A stretch of DNA of 64,000 nt. Source: Trabulsiella odontotermitis. GTDB lineage: Bacteria; Pseudomonadota; Gammaproteobacteria; Enterobacterales; Enterobacteriaceae. The DNA lies in the NCBI RefSeq assembly GCF_001297775.1, contig NZ_LIFX01000009.1:155082-219081 (forward strand), written 5' to 3'. The translations under genes were made by a program, and so were the position numbers. Under the pieces are notes generated by a model, which saw only the letters and a list, made by a program, of their open reading frames with translations, did not search any database and was not told the DNA's origin. Shown here in pieces: positions 46,070-58,513 of the stretch. Numbering within the stretch: position 1 is the stretch's first letter; every line of letters starts with the position of its first letter.

Positions 46070-46633
46070 CTAGCGACTGCGCTTAGCGTGACGTTCCCAG
46101 TTTTCCAGACGGGCTTCGGCCGATTTGCGCAACGCCACATAGCAGGCGCCGTTTCCGCCGTGGTGCGGCAAGGCGCAGCAGAACGCCTGAACATCGTCGA
46201 ACTCTGTCAGCCAGCGCGCAAGATAACTGCGGACGATATTGGCATGAGACTTATCCTCGCGCCCTTTTCCGTGAACAATCAGCACGTTGCGCAAACCTTT
46301 TTCACAGGCCTGATGGATAAACGCGAACAGTTGCTGGCGGCACTGCTCCACTGGCTGGCGCAACAGATTCAGGCTGGCCTGCTGGGTGTATTTCCCCTGT
46401 CGCAGTTTATCCAGCACGCCGGTCTGGAGCCCTTCGCGTTTAAATTCCAGTGGCGTGCCCAGCGGGATCACATCCAGAAAACCGGTGGTCAGGAAATTGT
46501 CGAGTTGCAGGGTGTCGAGGGTTTGCGGCTTGCGCGTGTTTCGGTTCGGCTGCCAGTGCACATCGTTACATCGTTTCAGGGGCCGGACATCTTCCATGGC
46601 GTCAAGAAACAGCGATTTGTCGTCAGGGTTCAT
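46070..46633 (-). CDS. smrA: Smr-domain nuclease family protein SmrA (YdaL)
   Basis: Protein of 187 residues, equal to E. coli SmrA, and closely similar (DDKSLFLDAMEDVRPLKR; QLDNFLTTGFLDVIPL). The C-terminal Smr domain holds LRNVLIVHGKGREDKSHANIVRSYLARWL and the ALPHHGGNGACYVAL segment. Smr domains act as DNA or RNA endonucleases; SmrB-type proteins cut mRNA at collided ribosomes, but SmrA's own role is not established. ATG 46633 gives the E. coli N terminus; two upstream in-frame ATGs are rejected. Confidence 0.93.
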   Translation of the reverse strand: MNPDDKSLFLDAMEDVRPLKRCNDVHWQPNRNTRKPQTLDTLQLDNFLTTGFLDVIPLGTPLEFKREGLQTGVLDKLRQGKYTQQASLNLLRQPVEQCRQQLFAFIHQACEKGLRNVLIVHGKGREDKSHANIVRSYLARWLTEFDDVQAFCCALPHHGGNGACYVALRKSAEARLENWERHAKRSR

Positions 46634-46789
46634 CATCAATCCTCCAGCAACGTCTGAAGAAGTACTATAGCCGTGCTACCGTACTGTCACAATATGGTAT
46701 TTGTTAACAATTAAACCTCACTTACCGAGATGGTATTCAGAATAATATTTATCAATTTTGTTAATTGAATGTGAAATAAGATGATGAGA

Positions 46790-46924
46790 GAGATGGAAAT
46801 ATTTCCTCAAACCGCTATAACTTTTATTAGCTCGCACAGGGGAAAACGTGCGGGGATAAATGAAGGACGAATTGCTGTGTGTACTTCGGGGCCTGGCGGA
46901 TGTCGGCAGGCCCTGATTTTTTTA
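46790..46924 (+). ncRNA. Candidate small RNA or transcribed leader ending in a strong terminator
   Basis: The smrA-ogt gap (46634-47030, about 400 bp) has no credible gene. It contains a hairpin CGCAC/GTGCG around 46843-46859. At 46889-46923 is a factor-independent terminator: GGGCCTG/CAGGCCC stem followed by seven T. With no plus-strand gene upstream, the terminator implies a short transcript starting near 46780-46830, either a free sRNA or an attenuated ogt leader. Start position is a guess. Confidence 0.4.
46889..46923 (+). terminator. Rho-independent terminator upstream of ogt
   Basis: Seven-bp stem GGGCCTG/CAGGCCC with an 11-nt loop and seven consecutive T, 108 bp before the ogt start. 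Confidence 0.8.
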
Positions 46925-47030
46925 TACCTGCCCGCCGCTGGGGCGATATATCCGGTATGTTGTTGATGTAAACGGCATGATATCGTGTCGGCAGTCCACC
47001 TCTTCCTCTTGTCGATATAAAGGAATATGC

Positions 47031-47546
47031 ATGCTGAAAATACTCGAAGATAAGATCGCAACGCCGTTGGGACCATTGTGGATCCTGTGCGATGAGCTAT
47101 TTAACCTGCGTGCCGTTGAGTGGGAAGAGCACAGCGATCGTATGGAACAACTGCTCGATATTCATTATCGCGCGGAGGGTTATCAGCGCATCGCGGCCAG
47201 TAACCCCGGCGGTCTGAGCCAGAAACTGCGCGATTATTTTGACGGCGATCTGGCCATTATCAACACACTGCCCTCCGCCACCGCAGGCACGCCGTTTCAG
47301 CGTGAAGTCTGGCAGGCGCTGCGCACCATTCCCTGCGGTCAGGTGATGCATTACGGCCAACTGGCTGACGCGCTGGGCCGCCCCGGCGCCGCGCGCGCCG
47401 TTGGTGCAGCGAACGGTTCTAATCCGGTCAGCGTGGTGGTTCCCTGCCATCGCGTCATCGGACGCAACGGCACAATGACCGGTTATGCGGGCGGAGTTCA
47501 GCGCAAAGAGTGGCTGTTACGCCACGAAGGTTACCTGCTGCTTTAG
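47031..47546 (+). CDS. ogt: O6-methylguanine-DNA methyltransferase Ogt
   Basis: Constitutive suicide DNA repair protein of 171 residues, equal to E. coli Ogt. The acceptor Cys139 is in VVVPCHRV, preceded by the arginine-finger helix [11 protein letters not shown]. It transfers O6-alkylguanine and O4-alkylthymine groups to itself. ATG 47031 has AAAGGAATATGC upstream; an earlier in-frame ATG at 46977 lacks a good ribosome site. fnr follows on the same strand, the order seen in Salmonella and E. coli. Confidence 0.96.
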   Translation: MLKILEDKIATPLGPLWILCDELFNLRAVEWEEHSDRMEQLLDIHYRAEGYQRIAASNPGGLSQKLRDYFDGDLAIINTLPSATAGTPFQREVWQALRTIPCGQVMHYGQLADALGRPGAARAVGAANGSNPVSVVVPCHRVIGRNGTMTGYAGGVQRKEWLLRHEGYLLL

Positions 47547-47706
47547 CGTTCCGTGCTTTCTGGAACCGTTCGGTAAGTTCAGGGCTCAGAACCGTTAAAA
47601 TAAATGCCAGTTTTTCAGAAAGTTGCGGTTTTGAGACTTTTTCACTTTCTAATATTGCGTGAAACGGGATCTCCAGACTTACTTGCCACATAAAAAGATG
47701 TTAAAA

Positions 47707-47720
47707 TTGACCAATATCAA
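47707..47720 (+). promoter_or_regulatory. FNR box in the fnr promoter (autoregulation)
   Basis: TTGACCAATATCAA is a one-mismatch FNR box (TTGAT-N4-ATCAA), 20 bp before the fnr ATG. It corresponds to the E. coli site (TTGACAAATATCAA) through which FNR represses itself anaerobically. Confidence 0.88.
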
Positions 47721-47739
47721 TTACGGCTTGAGCAGACTT

Positions 47740-48492
47740 ATGATCCCGGAAAAGCGAATTATACGACGCATTCAGTCTGGCGGTTGCGCAATCCACTGTC
47801 AGGATTGCAGCATCAGCCAGCTCTGTATCCCGTTCACGCTGAATGAGCACGAGCTTGATCAGCTGGATAATATCATCGAGCGTAAGAAGCCGATCCAGAA
47901 AGGACAGACCCTGTTCAAAGCGGGTGATGAGCTGAAATCGCTGTATGCCATTCGTTCAGGCACCATCAAAAGTTATACCATCACCGAGCAAGGCGACGAG
48001 CAAATCACCGGTTTCCACCTGGCGGGTGACTTAGTCGGTTTTGACGCCATCGGTACCGGTCATCATCCGAGTTTTGCGCAAGCGCTGGAAACCTCCATGG
48101 TCTGCGAAATCCCGTTTGAGACGCTGGATGATCTGTCAGGCAAAATGCCGAACCTGCGCCAGCAAATGATGCGCCTGATGAGCGGCGAGATTAAAGGCGA
48201 TCAGGATATGATCCTGCTGCTCTCCAAGAAAAATGCCGAAGAGCGTCTGGCGGCGTTTATCTATAACCTGTCCCGCCGTTTCGCGCAGCGCGGTTTCTCC
48301 CCTCGCGAGTTCCGCCTGACCATGACCCGTGGCGACATCGGTAACTACCTCGGCCTGACGGTCGAAACGATCAGCCGTCTGTTAGGTCGCTTCCAGAAAA
48401 GCGGCATGCTGGCGGTGAAAGGCAAGTACATCACCATCGAAAACAGTGATGCGCTGGCCGTGCTGGCAGGCCAGGCGCGTAACGTCGCCTGA
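47740..48492 (+). CDS. fnr: FNR, oxygen-sensing global regulator
   Basis: CRP-family regulator of 250 residues, essentially identical to E. coli FNR. Oxygen-labile [4Fe-4S] ligands Cys20, Cys23 and Cys29 ([14 protein letters not shown]) and the Cys in SMVCEIPF (position about 122) are present. The DNA-recognition helix is in [14 protein letters not shown]. Active as a dimer without oxygen, it controls anaerobic respiration genes. ATG 47740 is chosen over an in-frame ATG at 47659 that would lie upstream of the FNR box. Confidence 0.98.
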   Translation: MIPEKRIIRRIQSGGCAIHCQDCSISQLCIPFTLNEHELDQLDNIIERKKPIQKGQTLFKAGDELKSLYAIRSGTIKSYTITEQGDEQITGFHLAGDLVGFDAIGTGHHPSFAQALETSMVCEIPFETLDDLSGKMPNLRQQMMRLMSGEIKGDQDMILLLSKKNAEERLAAFIYNLSRRFAQRGFSPREFRLTMTRGDIGNYLGLTVETISRLLGRFQKSGMLAVKGKYITIENSDALAVLAGQARNVA

Positions 48493-48514
48493 CAGTACGA
48501 CCCTCTCATGCAAT

Positions 48515-48544
48515 AGCCGGAGCGTCCCCGTTCCGGCTTTTTTA
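48515..48544 (+). terminator. Terminator of fnr
   Basis: Stem AGCCGGA/TCCGGCT with a 10-nt loop followed by a T-rich tract, 23 bp after the fnr stop. Confidence 0.85.
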
Positions 48545-48768
48545 TTTCTGGCCTGGATAAGACTAGAAATACGTAATTAATATCACCACTCCATTTTTTG
48601 TATAAAAATAACCCAGCCCTTCTTTATCATTAATCAATTCTTGTGCGTAATGTCTTATGGCTCGTATATGCTGTGGATGTTAATCTTATTATGAGTTGCT
48701 GATTTTCGAAAAGATGATCTATCGTTATAAATAAGGTATGGGAGGATTATTTGAATAAAGGAGGTGAG

Positions 48769-49128
48769 ATGCATTGGGAGATAAAGAAAATGATCGTGTG
48801 CCCGGGAAGCGGCACGGCATATGCTGTTGCCACAACGCCGGGGGATCTGGATATCATCGTGTGGTATAAAGGTTCCTACTTTTTACGTCCGGGTAACACG
48901 TTGACCACCAGTGACTTAGGCTTATTTGTGAACGGTCGATCACGCGATATTAAACTCATCAGTTGTTTCCCCTACAGCCACTCTTTATGGTTATATTACA
49001 AAGTCAGATCCGCCTGTCCTGGTAATAATAACGAACTTCTTAGTCACTGCAACGATACAGACCATTGCCAGTTCGAATACTGTCCCTATGGTGTGCCGTT
49101 ATGTCATCAGCGTCGCGAGCTGGAATAA
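48769..49128 (+). CDS. Orphan Cys-rich hypothetical protein between fnr and uspE
   Basis: Predicted protein of 119 residues from ATG 48769, which directly follows AAGGAGGTGAG, a near-perfect ribosome site. A TTG at 48751 with its own GGAGG is an alternative start adding six residues. It has seven Cys, several in the C-terminal third (SACPGNNN, LLSHCNDTDHCQFEYCPYGV), no signal peptide and no recognised motif. The C-rich end could bind metal. The 5' region is AT-rich, unlike flanking genes, hinting at acquisition. No relative recalled in K-12. Confidence 0.6.
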   Translation: MHWEIKKMIVCPGSGTAYAVATTPGDLDIIVWYKGSYFLRPGNTLTTSDLGLFVNGRSRDIKLISCFPYSHSLWLYYKVRSACPGNNNELLSHCNDTDHCQFEYCPYGVPLCHQRRELE

Positions 49129-49278
49129 TGTCTTCTTTCACAGACAGATGCGCGAACATCAACATTTCATCCTTTTTTCTGATTTGTTGATCTGACAGCG
49201 TCTCTTTGCTGTTTCATTTTACGCGTATGGGTTATCTTTTAGTTAATGAATGTAGTTACAGCTGTAAGGAGACCCTGT

Positions 49279-50229
49279 ATGGCAATGTATCAAAACATGC
49301 TGGTGGCAATCGATCCAAACCAGGACGATCAGCCAGCGTTACGGCGTGCTGTTTATCTGCATCAGCGGATTGGAGGTCGTATTAAGGCCTTCTTACCGAT
49401 CTACGACTTTTCGTATGAAATGACGACCCTGCTTTCCCCCGACGAACGCACCGCAATGCGCCAGGGGGTGATCAGCCAGCGCACCGCATGGATCCGCGAA
49501 CAGGCAAAATATTACCTGGAAGCCGGTATTCCTATTGATATCAAAGTGGTCTGGCACAACCGTCCGTTTGAAGCCATCATCCAGGAAGTCATCAGCGGTG
49601 GTCACGACCTGCTGCTGAAAATGACGCACCAGCATGACCGTCTGGAAGCGGTTATCTTTACCCCTACCGACTGGCACCTGCTGCGTAAATGCCCTTGCCC
49701 GGTGTGGATGGTGAAAGATCAGCCCTGGCCGGAAGGCGGCAAAGCGCTGGTCGCCGTTAACCTCGCCAGTGAAGAGGCGTATCACGATTCGCTGAACATA
49801 AAACTTATCAAAGAGACGCTGCAACTGGCCGAGCAGATCAACCATACCGAAGTCCATCTGGTGGGCGCCTACCCGGTCACTCCCATCAATATCGCTATCG
49901 AACTGCCGGATTTTGACCCCAGCGTGTATAACGACGCGATTCGCGGGCAACACCTGCTGGCAATGAAGGCGCTACGGCAGAAGTTTTCCATTGCCGAAGA
50001 GCTGACGCATGTGGAAAAAGGCTTGCCGGAGGAGGTGATCCCGGATCTCGCAGAGCATCTGCAGGCGGGGATTGTGGTGCTGGGCACCGTGGGGCGTACC
50101 GGGCTCTCGGCGGCGTTCCTCGGCAATACCGCGGAACAGGTGATAGACCATCTGCGCTGTGACCTGCTGGCGCTCAAACCCGAACAGTATCAGACACCGG
50201 TCGAACTCGACGACGAAGAAGACGACTGA
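49279..50229 (+). CDS. uspE: Universal stress protein UspE (tandem Usp domains)
   Basis: Protein of 316 residues, equal to E. coli UspE. Two Usp domains cover about 1-150 and 155-305; the second has the nucleotide-type loop [21 protein letters not shown]. Acidic tail ELDDEEDD. UspE is involved in resistance to DNA damage, motility/adhesion balance and iron or oxidative stress, induced on growth arrest. ATG 49279 follows AAGGAG; an in-frame ATG at 49246 is rejected. Confidence 0.96.
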   Translation: MAMYQNMLVAIDPNQDDQPALRRAVYLHQRIGGRIKAFLPIYDFSYEMTTLLSPDERTAMRQGVISQRTAWIREQAKYYLEAGIPIDIKVVWHNRPFEAIIQEVISGGHDLLLKMTHQHDRLEAVIFTPTDWHLLRKCPCPVWMVKDQPWPEGGKALVAVNLASEEAYHDSLNIKLIKETLQLAEQINHTEVHLVGAYPVTPINIAIELPDFDPSVYNDAIRGQHLLAMKALRQKFSIAEELTHVEKGLPEEVIPDLAEHLQAGIVVLGTVGRTGLSAAFLGNTAEQVIDHLRCDLLALKPEQYQTPVELDDEEDD

Positions 50230-50240
50230 CCACAAAAAAA

Positions 50241-50260
50241 GCCGCTCTCAGAGCGGCTTT
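50241..50260. terminator. Bidirectional terminator between uspE and a small convergent gene
   Basis: GCCGCTC/GAGCGGC stem with a 3-nt loop, flanked by seven A on the left and TTTCTC on the right, so it can work in both directions. Confidence 0.85.
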
Positions 50261-50276
50261 CTCATCGTGAATCACA

Positions 50277-50465
50277 TCAATGGATACCCAAACGCCAGGC
50301 AAAATAAATCTCTTCTTTCAGCTCACTGGAAGACAGCGCCATCAGATCGGCAAATTCCAGCTCCAGCTGTTTCAGCTTTTTCAGGTACTGTGCGGGCGTC
50401 AACAGGCTGGTGTCGCGACGAAGGTATTCAATGGCCAACTGCGCCGGGGTTATTTCGGTATCCAT
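50277..50465 (-). CDS. Small conserved hypothetical helical protein
   Basis: Soluble, mostly helical protein of 62 residues from ATG 50465 (MDTEITPAQLAIEYLRR; LTPAQYLKKLKQLELEFADL; ELKEEIYFAWRLGIH). No signal peptide or membrane segment. Ribosome site GAGGATGTT. It stands alone between terminators, convergent with uspE and upstream of nothing on its strand. Family not recognised; the pattern of regularly spaced Leu and charged residues suggests a protein-protein adaptor. Confidence 0.7.
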   Translation of the reverse strand: MDTEITPAQLAIEYLRRDTSLLTPAQYLKKLKQLELEFADLMALSSSELKEEIYFAWRLGIH

Positions 50466-50549
50466 AACATCCTCATTCGTGTTTAAATCCTGACCAGTAT
50501 AACACATCAGCCTGGGTGTTTTTTGACCATTTGCAATAAATATGTGAAT

Positions 50550-50580
50550 AAAAAAGCCGCCTCATGAGAAGCGGCTTTAA
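50550..50580 (-). terminator. Terminator of pntAB
   Basis: On the minus strand AGCCGC/GCGGCT stem with a 10-nt loop followed by TTTTT, 16 bp after the pntB stop. Confidence 0.8.
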
Positions 50581-50595
50581 CAACGGGAACGGCAA

Positions 50596-51987
<1,392 letters not shown>

Positions 51988-51994
51988 TTACCCC

Positions 51995-54040
<2,046 letters not shown>

Positions 54041-54991
54041 ATGAAGCTTAAGTATACACTCCTGGCGTCAGCACTCCTGTCTGCAACTGCCCTGTCAGCC
54101 AATGCAGCCACCGAGTTGACCCCGGAGCAAGCGGCAGCACTGAAGCCCTACGACCGCGTTGTGATCACTGGCCGCTTTAATGCTATTGGCGAAGCGGTAC
54201 AGGCAGTTTCCCGCAAAGCGGATAAAGAAGGCGCGGCCTCTTTTTATGTTGTAGATACCTCAGATTTTGGCAACAGCGGCAACTGGCGCGTCACTGCCGA
54301 CCTTTATAAGAGCGATGCAGGCAAAGCTGACGTACCGGAAAACCGTGTGATTAACGGCGTGACCGAACTGCCGAAAGACCAGGCCGTTGAGCTTGAGCCT
54401 TTTGACACTGTCACCGTTCAGGGTTTCTTCCGCAGCCAGCCGGACGTGAACGATGCCATCACCAAAGCTGCGAAAGCGAAAGGTGCGGCGTCCTTCTTTA
54501 TTGTGCGTCAGGTTGATGCGAACGATGGCGGCAATCAGCGCGTAACGGCGTTCATCTATAAAGCCGATGCGAAGAAACGTGTTCTGCAGAGCCCGGATGC
54601 TATCCCGGCGGATTCCGAAGCAGGCCGCGCAGCCCTGGCGAAAGGCGGTGAAGAAGCGAAGAAAGTCGAAATCCCGGGCGTGGCGAGCACCGCTTCCGTC
54701 GGTATGGGAACCGGCGTAGGTCGTTTCTTCGAAACGCAATCCTCTAAAGGTGGTCGTTACACTGTCACCCTGCCGGATGGCACGAAAATCGAAGAAGTGA
54801 ATAAAGTTACGGCAGCGCAAATGGTTCCGTTTGACAGCATCAAGTTTACCGGCAACTACGGCAACATGAGCGAAATCTCCTACCAGGTTGCCAAACGTGC
54901 GGCCAAAAAAGGCGCGAAGTATTATCACATCACGCGTCAGTGGCAGGAACGTGGCGGCAATATGACCATCAGCGCCGATCTGTATAAATAA
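54041..54991 (+). CDS. ydgH: Periplasmic YdgH, three DUF1471 (YhcN) domains
   Basis: Exported protein of 316 residues (E. coli 314). Signal peptide 1-22 ends SANA. Three related DUF1471 repeats follow at about 30-92, 102-167 and 255-316; each has the pattern PYDRVVITGRFN...AASFYVV. DUF1471 proteins are enterobacterial stress and biofilm factors. YdgH (DolP-unrelated) is reported to affect lipid and envelope homeostasis. ATG 54041 has a GAAGGA ribosome site. Terminated by the hairpin at 55006. Confidence 0.94.
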   Translation: MKLKYTLLASALLSATALSANAATELTPEQAAALKPYDRVVITGRFNAIGEAVQAVSRKADKEGAASFYVVDTSDFGNSGNWRVTADLYKSDAGKADVPENRVINGVTELPKDQAVELEPFDTVTVQGFFRSQPDVNDAITKAAKAKGAASFFIVRQVDANDGGNQRVTAFIYKADAKKRVLQSPDAIPADSEAGRAALAKGGEEAKKVEIPGVASTASVGMGTGVGRFFETQSSKGGRYTVTLPDGTKIEEVNKVTAAQMVPFDSIKFTGNYGNMSEISYQVAKRAAKKGAKYYHITRQWQERGGNMTISADLYK

Positions 54992-55005
54992 GCAAATACC
55001 CTTCA

Positions 55006-55034
55006 CAAAAAGGCGGTTTTTACCGCCTTTTTTC
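55006..55034 (+). terminator. Terminator of ydgH
   Basis: AAAAGGCGGT/ACCGCCTTTT stem with a short loop followed by T-rich sequence; symmetrical enough to act in both directions. Confidence 0.88.
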
Positions 55035-55168
55035 ATTTTTTTATGCATACGTCATTGCATGCAGCGTAGACTCTTCGTAAAATCCCGCGCCTTAGCGTAA
55101 TCCACCATGTTTATGCGATTACACACAATAAATATTCTTTCATCCCGATTTTCTGCCACAGGATGCCC

Positions 55169-56551
55169 ATGGAAAAGAAACTAGGTCTCAGCGCGCTAAC
55201 GGCTCTGGTATTAAGCTCAATGCTGGGTGCCGGCGTGTTCAGTCTGCCGCAAAACATGGCCGCCGTGGCCAGCCCGGCAGCGCTGCTCATCGGCTGGGTT
55301 ATTACCGGCGTCGGGATCCTGTTTCTCGCCTTTGCCATGCTGGTACTGACGCGAATTCGCCCTGACCTCGACGGCGGCATTTTTACCTATGCCCGCGAAG
55401 GGTTTGGCGAGCTGATCGGCTTTTGCTCAGCCTGGGGATACTGGCTGTGCGCGGTGATCGCCAACGTCTCCTATCTGGTTATCGTCTTTTCCGCGCTGAG
55501 TTTCTTCACCGATACGCCGGAACTGCGGCTGTTTGGCGATGGCAACACCTGGCAGTCGATCGTCGGCGCGTCAATGCTGCTGTGGTTCGTGCATTTTCTT
55601 GTCCTGCGCGGCGTACAGACAGCGGCGAGCATCAACCTGGTCGCCACGCTGGCAAAACTGCTGCCGCTCGGGCTGTTTGTGGTGCTGGCAGCGATGGCGT
55701 TTCGCCTTGACGTGTTCAGTCTGGATTTCAGCGGCATTGCGCTCGGCGTGCCGGTCTGGGAACAGGTGAAAAACACCATGCTGATTACACTGTGGGTGTT
55801 CATCGGTGTCGAAGGCGCTGTGGTGGTCTCCGCCCGCGCGCGCAATAAGAATGATGTCGGGCGCGCGACGTTGCTGGCAGTGCTTTCTGCGCTGGCGGTT
55901 TATCTGCTGGTAACGCTGTTGTCGCTGGGCGTGGTCGCCCGCCCGGAACTGGCAGGCATGCGCAATCCGTCAATGGCCGGTCTGATGGTGAACATGATGG
56001 GCTCCTGGGGTGAAGTGATCATCGCCGCCGGGCTTATCGTCTCGGTGTGTGGCGCCTATCTGAGCTGGACGATCATGGCGGCCGAAGTGCCTTATCTGGC
56101 CGCGACGCATAAGGCGTTCCCGCGCATCTTTGCCCGGCAGAATAAAAATAACGCACCGTCCGCCTCGCTGTGGCTGACCAACATCAGTGTTCAGGTCTGT
56201 CTGGTGCTGATCTGGCTGACCGGCTCCGACTACAACACGCTGCTGACCATCGCCTCAGAGATGATCCTCGTGCCCTATTTTCTGGTTGGCGCATTCCTGC
56301 TGAAAATCGCCACCCGTCCGCTGCATAAAGCGGTAGGTATCGGCGCCTGCATTTATGGCTTATGGTTATTGTATGCTTCCGGCCCGATGCATCTGCTGCT
56401 GTCCGTGGTCCTGTATGCGCCGGGGTTACTGGTCTTTCTTTACGCGCGTCGTACGCATCAACATGATGGGGTGCTGAGACGCCGTGAAATGGCATTAATT
56501 GGTTTTATACTGGTTGCCGCCTTCCCGGCAACGTGGATGCTGATGGGGTAA
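55169..56551 (+). CDS. ydgI: Putative arginine/ornithine antiporter YdgI (APC family)
   Basis: Twelve-TM amino-acid/polyamine antiporter of 460 residues, equal to E. coli YdgI. The N-terminal LSSMLGAGVFSLPQNMA is the APC substrate-binding helix break; GVEGAVVVSARARNK and IASEMILVPYFLVGAFLLK are typical of ArcD-like members. Exchange of arginine for ornithine is predicted, not proven. ATG 55169 fits E. coli; two codons upstream another ATG exists. folM follows 37 bp downstream. Confidence 0.93.
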   Translation: MEKKLGLSALTALVLSSMLGAGVFSLPQNMAAVASPAALLIGWVITGVGILFLAFAMLVLTRIRPDLDGGIFTYAREGFGELIGFCSAWGYWLCAVIANVSYLVIVFSALSFFTDTPELRLFGDGNTWQSIVGASMLLWFVHFLVLRGVQTAASINLVATLAKLLPLGLFVVLAAMAFRLDVFSLDFSGIALGVPVWEQVKNTMLITLWVFIGVEGAVVVSARARNKNDVGRATLLAVLSALAVYLLVTLLSLGVVARPELAGMRNPSMAGLMVNMMGSWGEVIIAAGLIVSVCGAYLSWTIMAAEVPYLAATHKAFPRIFARQNKNNAPSASLWLTNISVQVCLVLIWLTGSDYNTLLTIASEMILVPYFLVGAFLLKIATRPLHKAVGIGACIYGLWLLYASGPMHLLLSVVLYAPGLLVFLYARRTHQHDGVLRRREMALIGFILVAAFPATWMLMG

Positions 56552-56588
56552 CCGTGTTTCCCCGTCGCTGAACGCTAAGGAGACACTG

Positions 56589-57314
56589 ATGGGTACCACC
56601 CGACAGCGCCCGATCCTCATCACCGGTGGAGGTCGTCGTATCGGCCTCGCCCTTGCCCACCATTTTATTAATCAGAAACAGTCCGTTATCGTCAGCTACC
56701 GCAGTGAATACCCGGCCATCGACGGATTACGTGAGGCCGGAGCACTCTGCCTTCAGGCTGACTTTTCCACCGACGCGGGTATTCTGGCGTTTGCAGATAC
56801 AGTGAAAAGCCACGCCCCACAGGGTCTGCGTGCAATCCTGCATAATGCCAGTGGCTGGGTTGCAGAAAAGAGCGGCATCCCGCTGAGCGAGGTGCTGAAC
56901 ACGATGCTGCAAATTCACGTTCATGCGCCCTATCTGCTCAACCATGCACTGGAAGGATTACTGCGCGGTCACGGCCACACCGCCAGCGATATCATTCATT
57001 TCACCGATTATGTGGTGGAACGCGGTAGCGACAAGCATATCGCTTATGCTGCCAGCAAAGCGGCACTGGATAACATGACCCGCTCGTTTGCGCGGAAGAT
57101 GGCACCGGAAGTAAAAGTGAACGCCATTGCTCCCTCGCTGATTCTGTTTAACGAAGGCGACGATGCTGACTACCGGCAGCAGGCGCTGAATAAGTCGCTG
57201 ATGAAAACCGCGCCGGGCGAGAAAGAGGTTATCGAACTGGTCGATTATCTGCTGGTCAGTTGCTTTGTGACCGGACGATCTTTCGCCGTGGATGGCGGTC
57301 GCCATCTGCGTTAA
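56589..57314 (+). CDS. folM: Dihydromonapterin reductase FolM (alternative dihydrofolate reductase)
   Basis: SDR enzyme of 241 residues (E. coli 240). Cofactor motif TGGGRRIGLALA with the RR pair favouring NADPH, NAS motif in ILHNASGW, and YAASK with Tyr and Lys catalytic residues. It reduces dihydromonapterin to tetrahydromonapterin and has weak dihydrofolate reductase activity. Its stop overlaps the convergent ydgC by 4 bp. Confidence 0.94.
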   Translation: MGTTRQRPILITGGGRRIGLALAHHFINQKQSVIVSYRSEYPAIDGLREAGALCLQADFSTDAGILAFADTVKSHAPQGLRAILHNASGWVAEKSGIPLSEVLNTMLQIHVHAPYLLNHALEGLLRGHGHTASDIIHFTDYVVERGSDKHIAYAASKAALDNMTRSFARKMAPEVKVNAIAPSLILFNEGDDADYRQQALNKSLMKTAPGEKEVIELVDYLLVSCFVTGRSFAVDGGRHLR

Positions 57315-57646
57315 TGGAAGCGACTCCACAGGGCAATTAGCAGCCAGGCGCTGAGCCCCCAACAGGCGACAGCGCCGGTCAGCGCCCACGAAAGCCGCCA
57401 GAAGCCGGTGAAATACCAGAGCGACAGCAGGTAGAGAAAGTACGGAATGATTGACCACATGCCAAAAACAATCGTCGCGCGCAGTGCTTCAGTGCCCCGC
57501 TCGCTGGCCACAATGTAATGGGCGATCAGGGCAAAGGTCGGAAATAACGGGATTAGCCCGGCGATATAGTAGTTTTTGGTTTTCGCCAGTATGCCAATCA
57601 GTAACACCACCAGCGCACCCAACGCTGCCTTGATCACCAGCCCCAT
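57311..57646 (-). CDS. ydgC: GlpM-family membrane protein YdgC
   Basis: Inner-membrane protein of 111 residues with four hydrophobic segments, equal in length to E. coli YdgC (LVIKAALGALVVLLIGILAK; YYIAGLIPLFPTFALIAHYIV). The family is implicated in alginate production in Pseudomonas, but the role in enterics is unknown. It diverges from rstA; the 126-bp gap contains a PhoP-box-like sequence. Confidence 0.92.
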   Translation of the reverse strand: MGLVIKAALGALVVLLIGILAKTKNYYIAGLIPLFPTFALIAHYIVASERGTEALRATIVFGMWSIIPYFLYLLSLWYFTGFWRLSWALTGAVACWGLSAWLLIALWSRFH

Positions 57647-57700
57647 CGTTTTGCCTTAACATTCAAATAACAAGAACCGGCAGCATAACGGAATTCATTG

Positions 57701-57717
57701 TGTTTATAAAAGATTAA
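57701..57717 (+). promoter_or_regulatory. Probable PhoP box upstream of rstA
   Basis: TGTTTATAAAAGATTAA has a perfect first half-site (T/G)GTTTA, a 5-bp spacer and a degenerate second half GATTAA. It lies 56 bp before rstA, a known PhoP-regulated gene in E. coli. Confidence 0.6.
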
Positions 57718-57772
57718 TGGAAGCCGGTTGTCCGCGGGTGTATGTTACGTTTTTTAGTTGCGCATGTAGATT

Positions 57773-58489
57773 ATGAACAAGATTGTTTATGTCGAAGATG
57801 ATCCCGACGTTGGCGCGCTGATTGCCGCCTATCTGGGCAAGCATGATATGGATGTTGTCGTTGAGCCGCGCGGGGATCGCGCAGAAGAGATTATCGCCCG
57901 CGAGAAGCCAGATCTCGTGTTGCTGGACATCATGTTGCCGGGCAAAGATGGCATGACGTTATGTCGTGATCTGCGCAACCAGTGGCAAGGACCGATTGTC
58001 CTGCTGACCTCTCTCGACAGCGACATGAACCATATTCTGTCGCTGGAAATGGGTGCCAGCGATTACATCCTGAAAACCACGCCGCCCGCCGTTCTGCTGG
58101 CGCGTCTGCGATTGCATTTACGTCAACGTGTCGCCCCTGCGACGGTGACAACGGCATCGTCGTTAACCCCGCATAAAGCCCTGCGCTTTGGTTCGTTATC
58201 GATTGACCCGGTGAACCGGCAGGTGATCCTCAGCGGGGAAAACATCGCGCTCTCAACCGCCGATTTCGATCTGCTCTGGGAGTTGGCAACCCATGCCGGG
58301 CAAATTATGGATCGCGACGCGTTGCTGAAAAACCTGCGCGGTGTGACCTATGACGGGCTGGATCGCAGCGTTGACGTGGCGATTTCCCGCTTACGCAAGA
58401 AACTGCTCGACAGCGCGACGGAGCCGTACCGGATCAAAACCGTTCGCAATAAAGGCTATCTTTTCGCGCCCCACGCCTGGGATAACTGA
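57773..58489 (+). CDS. rstA: Response regulator RstA (OmpR family)
   Basis: Two-component regulator of 238 residues. Receiver domain (1-118) with acidic pocket Glu8, Asp9, Asp10, phosphorylation site Asp52 (LVLLDIMLPG) and Lys in LKTT; C-terminal winged helix with VDVAISRLRKKL recognition helix. RstA activates asr at low pH and regulates csgD, narG and ompF. A matching RstA box lies upstream of asr at 29812. In E. coli rstA itself is activated by PhoPQ. rstB follows 24 bp downstream. Confidence 0.96.
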   Translation: MNKIVYVEDDPDVGALIAAYLGKHDMDVVVEPRGDRAEEIIAREKPDLVLLDIMLPGKDGMTLCRDLRNQWQGPIVLLTSLDSDMNHILSLEMGASDYILKTTPPAVLLARLRLHLRQRVAPATVTTASSLTPHKALRFGSLSIDPVNRQVILSGENIALSTADFDLLWELATHAGQIMDRDALLKNLRGVTYDGLDRSVDVAISRLRKKLLDSATEPYRIKTVRNKGYLFAPHAWDN

Positions 58490-58513
58490 CCCAATGACTT
58501 TACAGGTCGCACT

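Noticed and set aside
46781..46966. Open frame of 60 codons between smrA and ogt
   Set aside because: It runs through a strong terminator, has poor protein character and ends in a Cys/Pro-rich stretch; a small RNA explains the region better.
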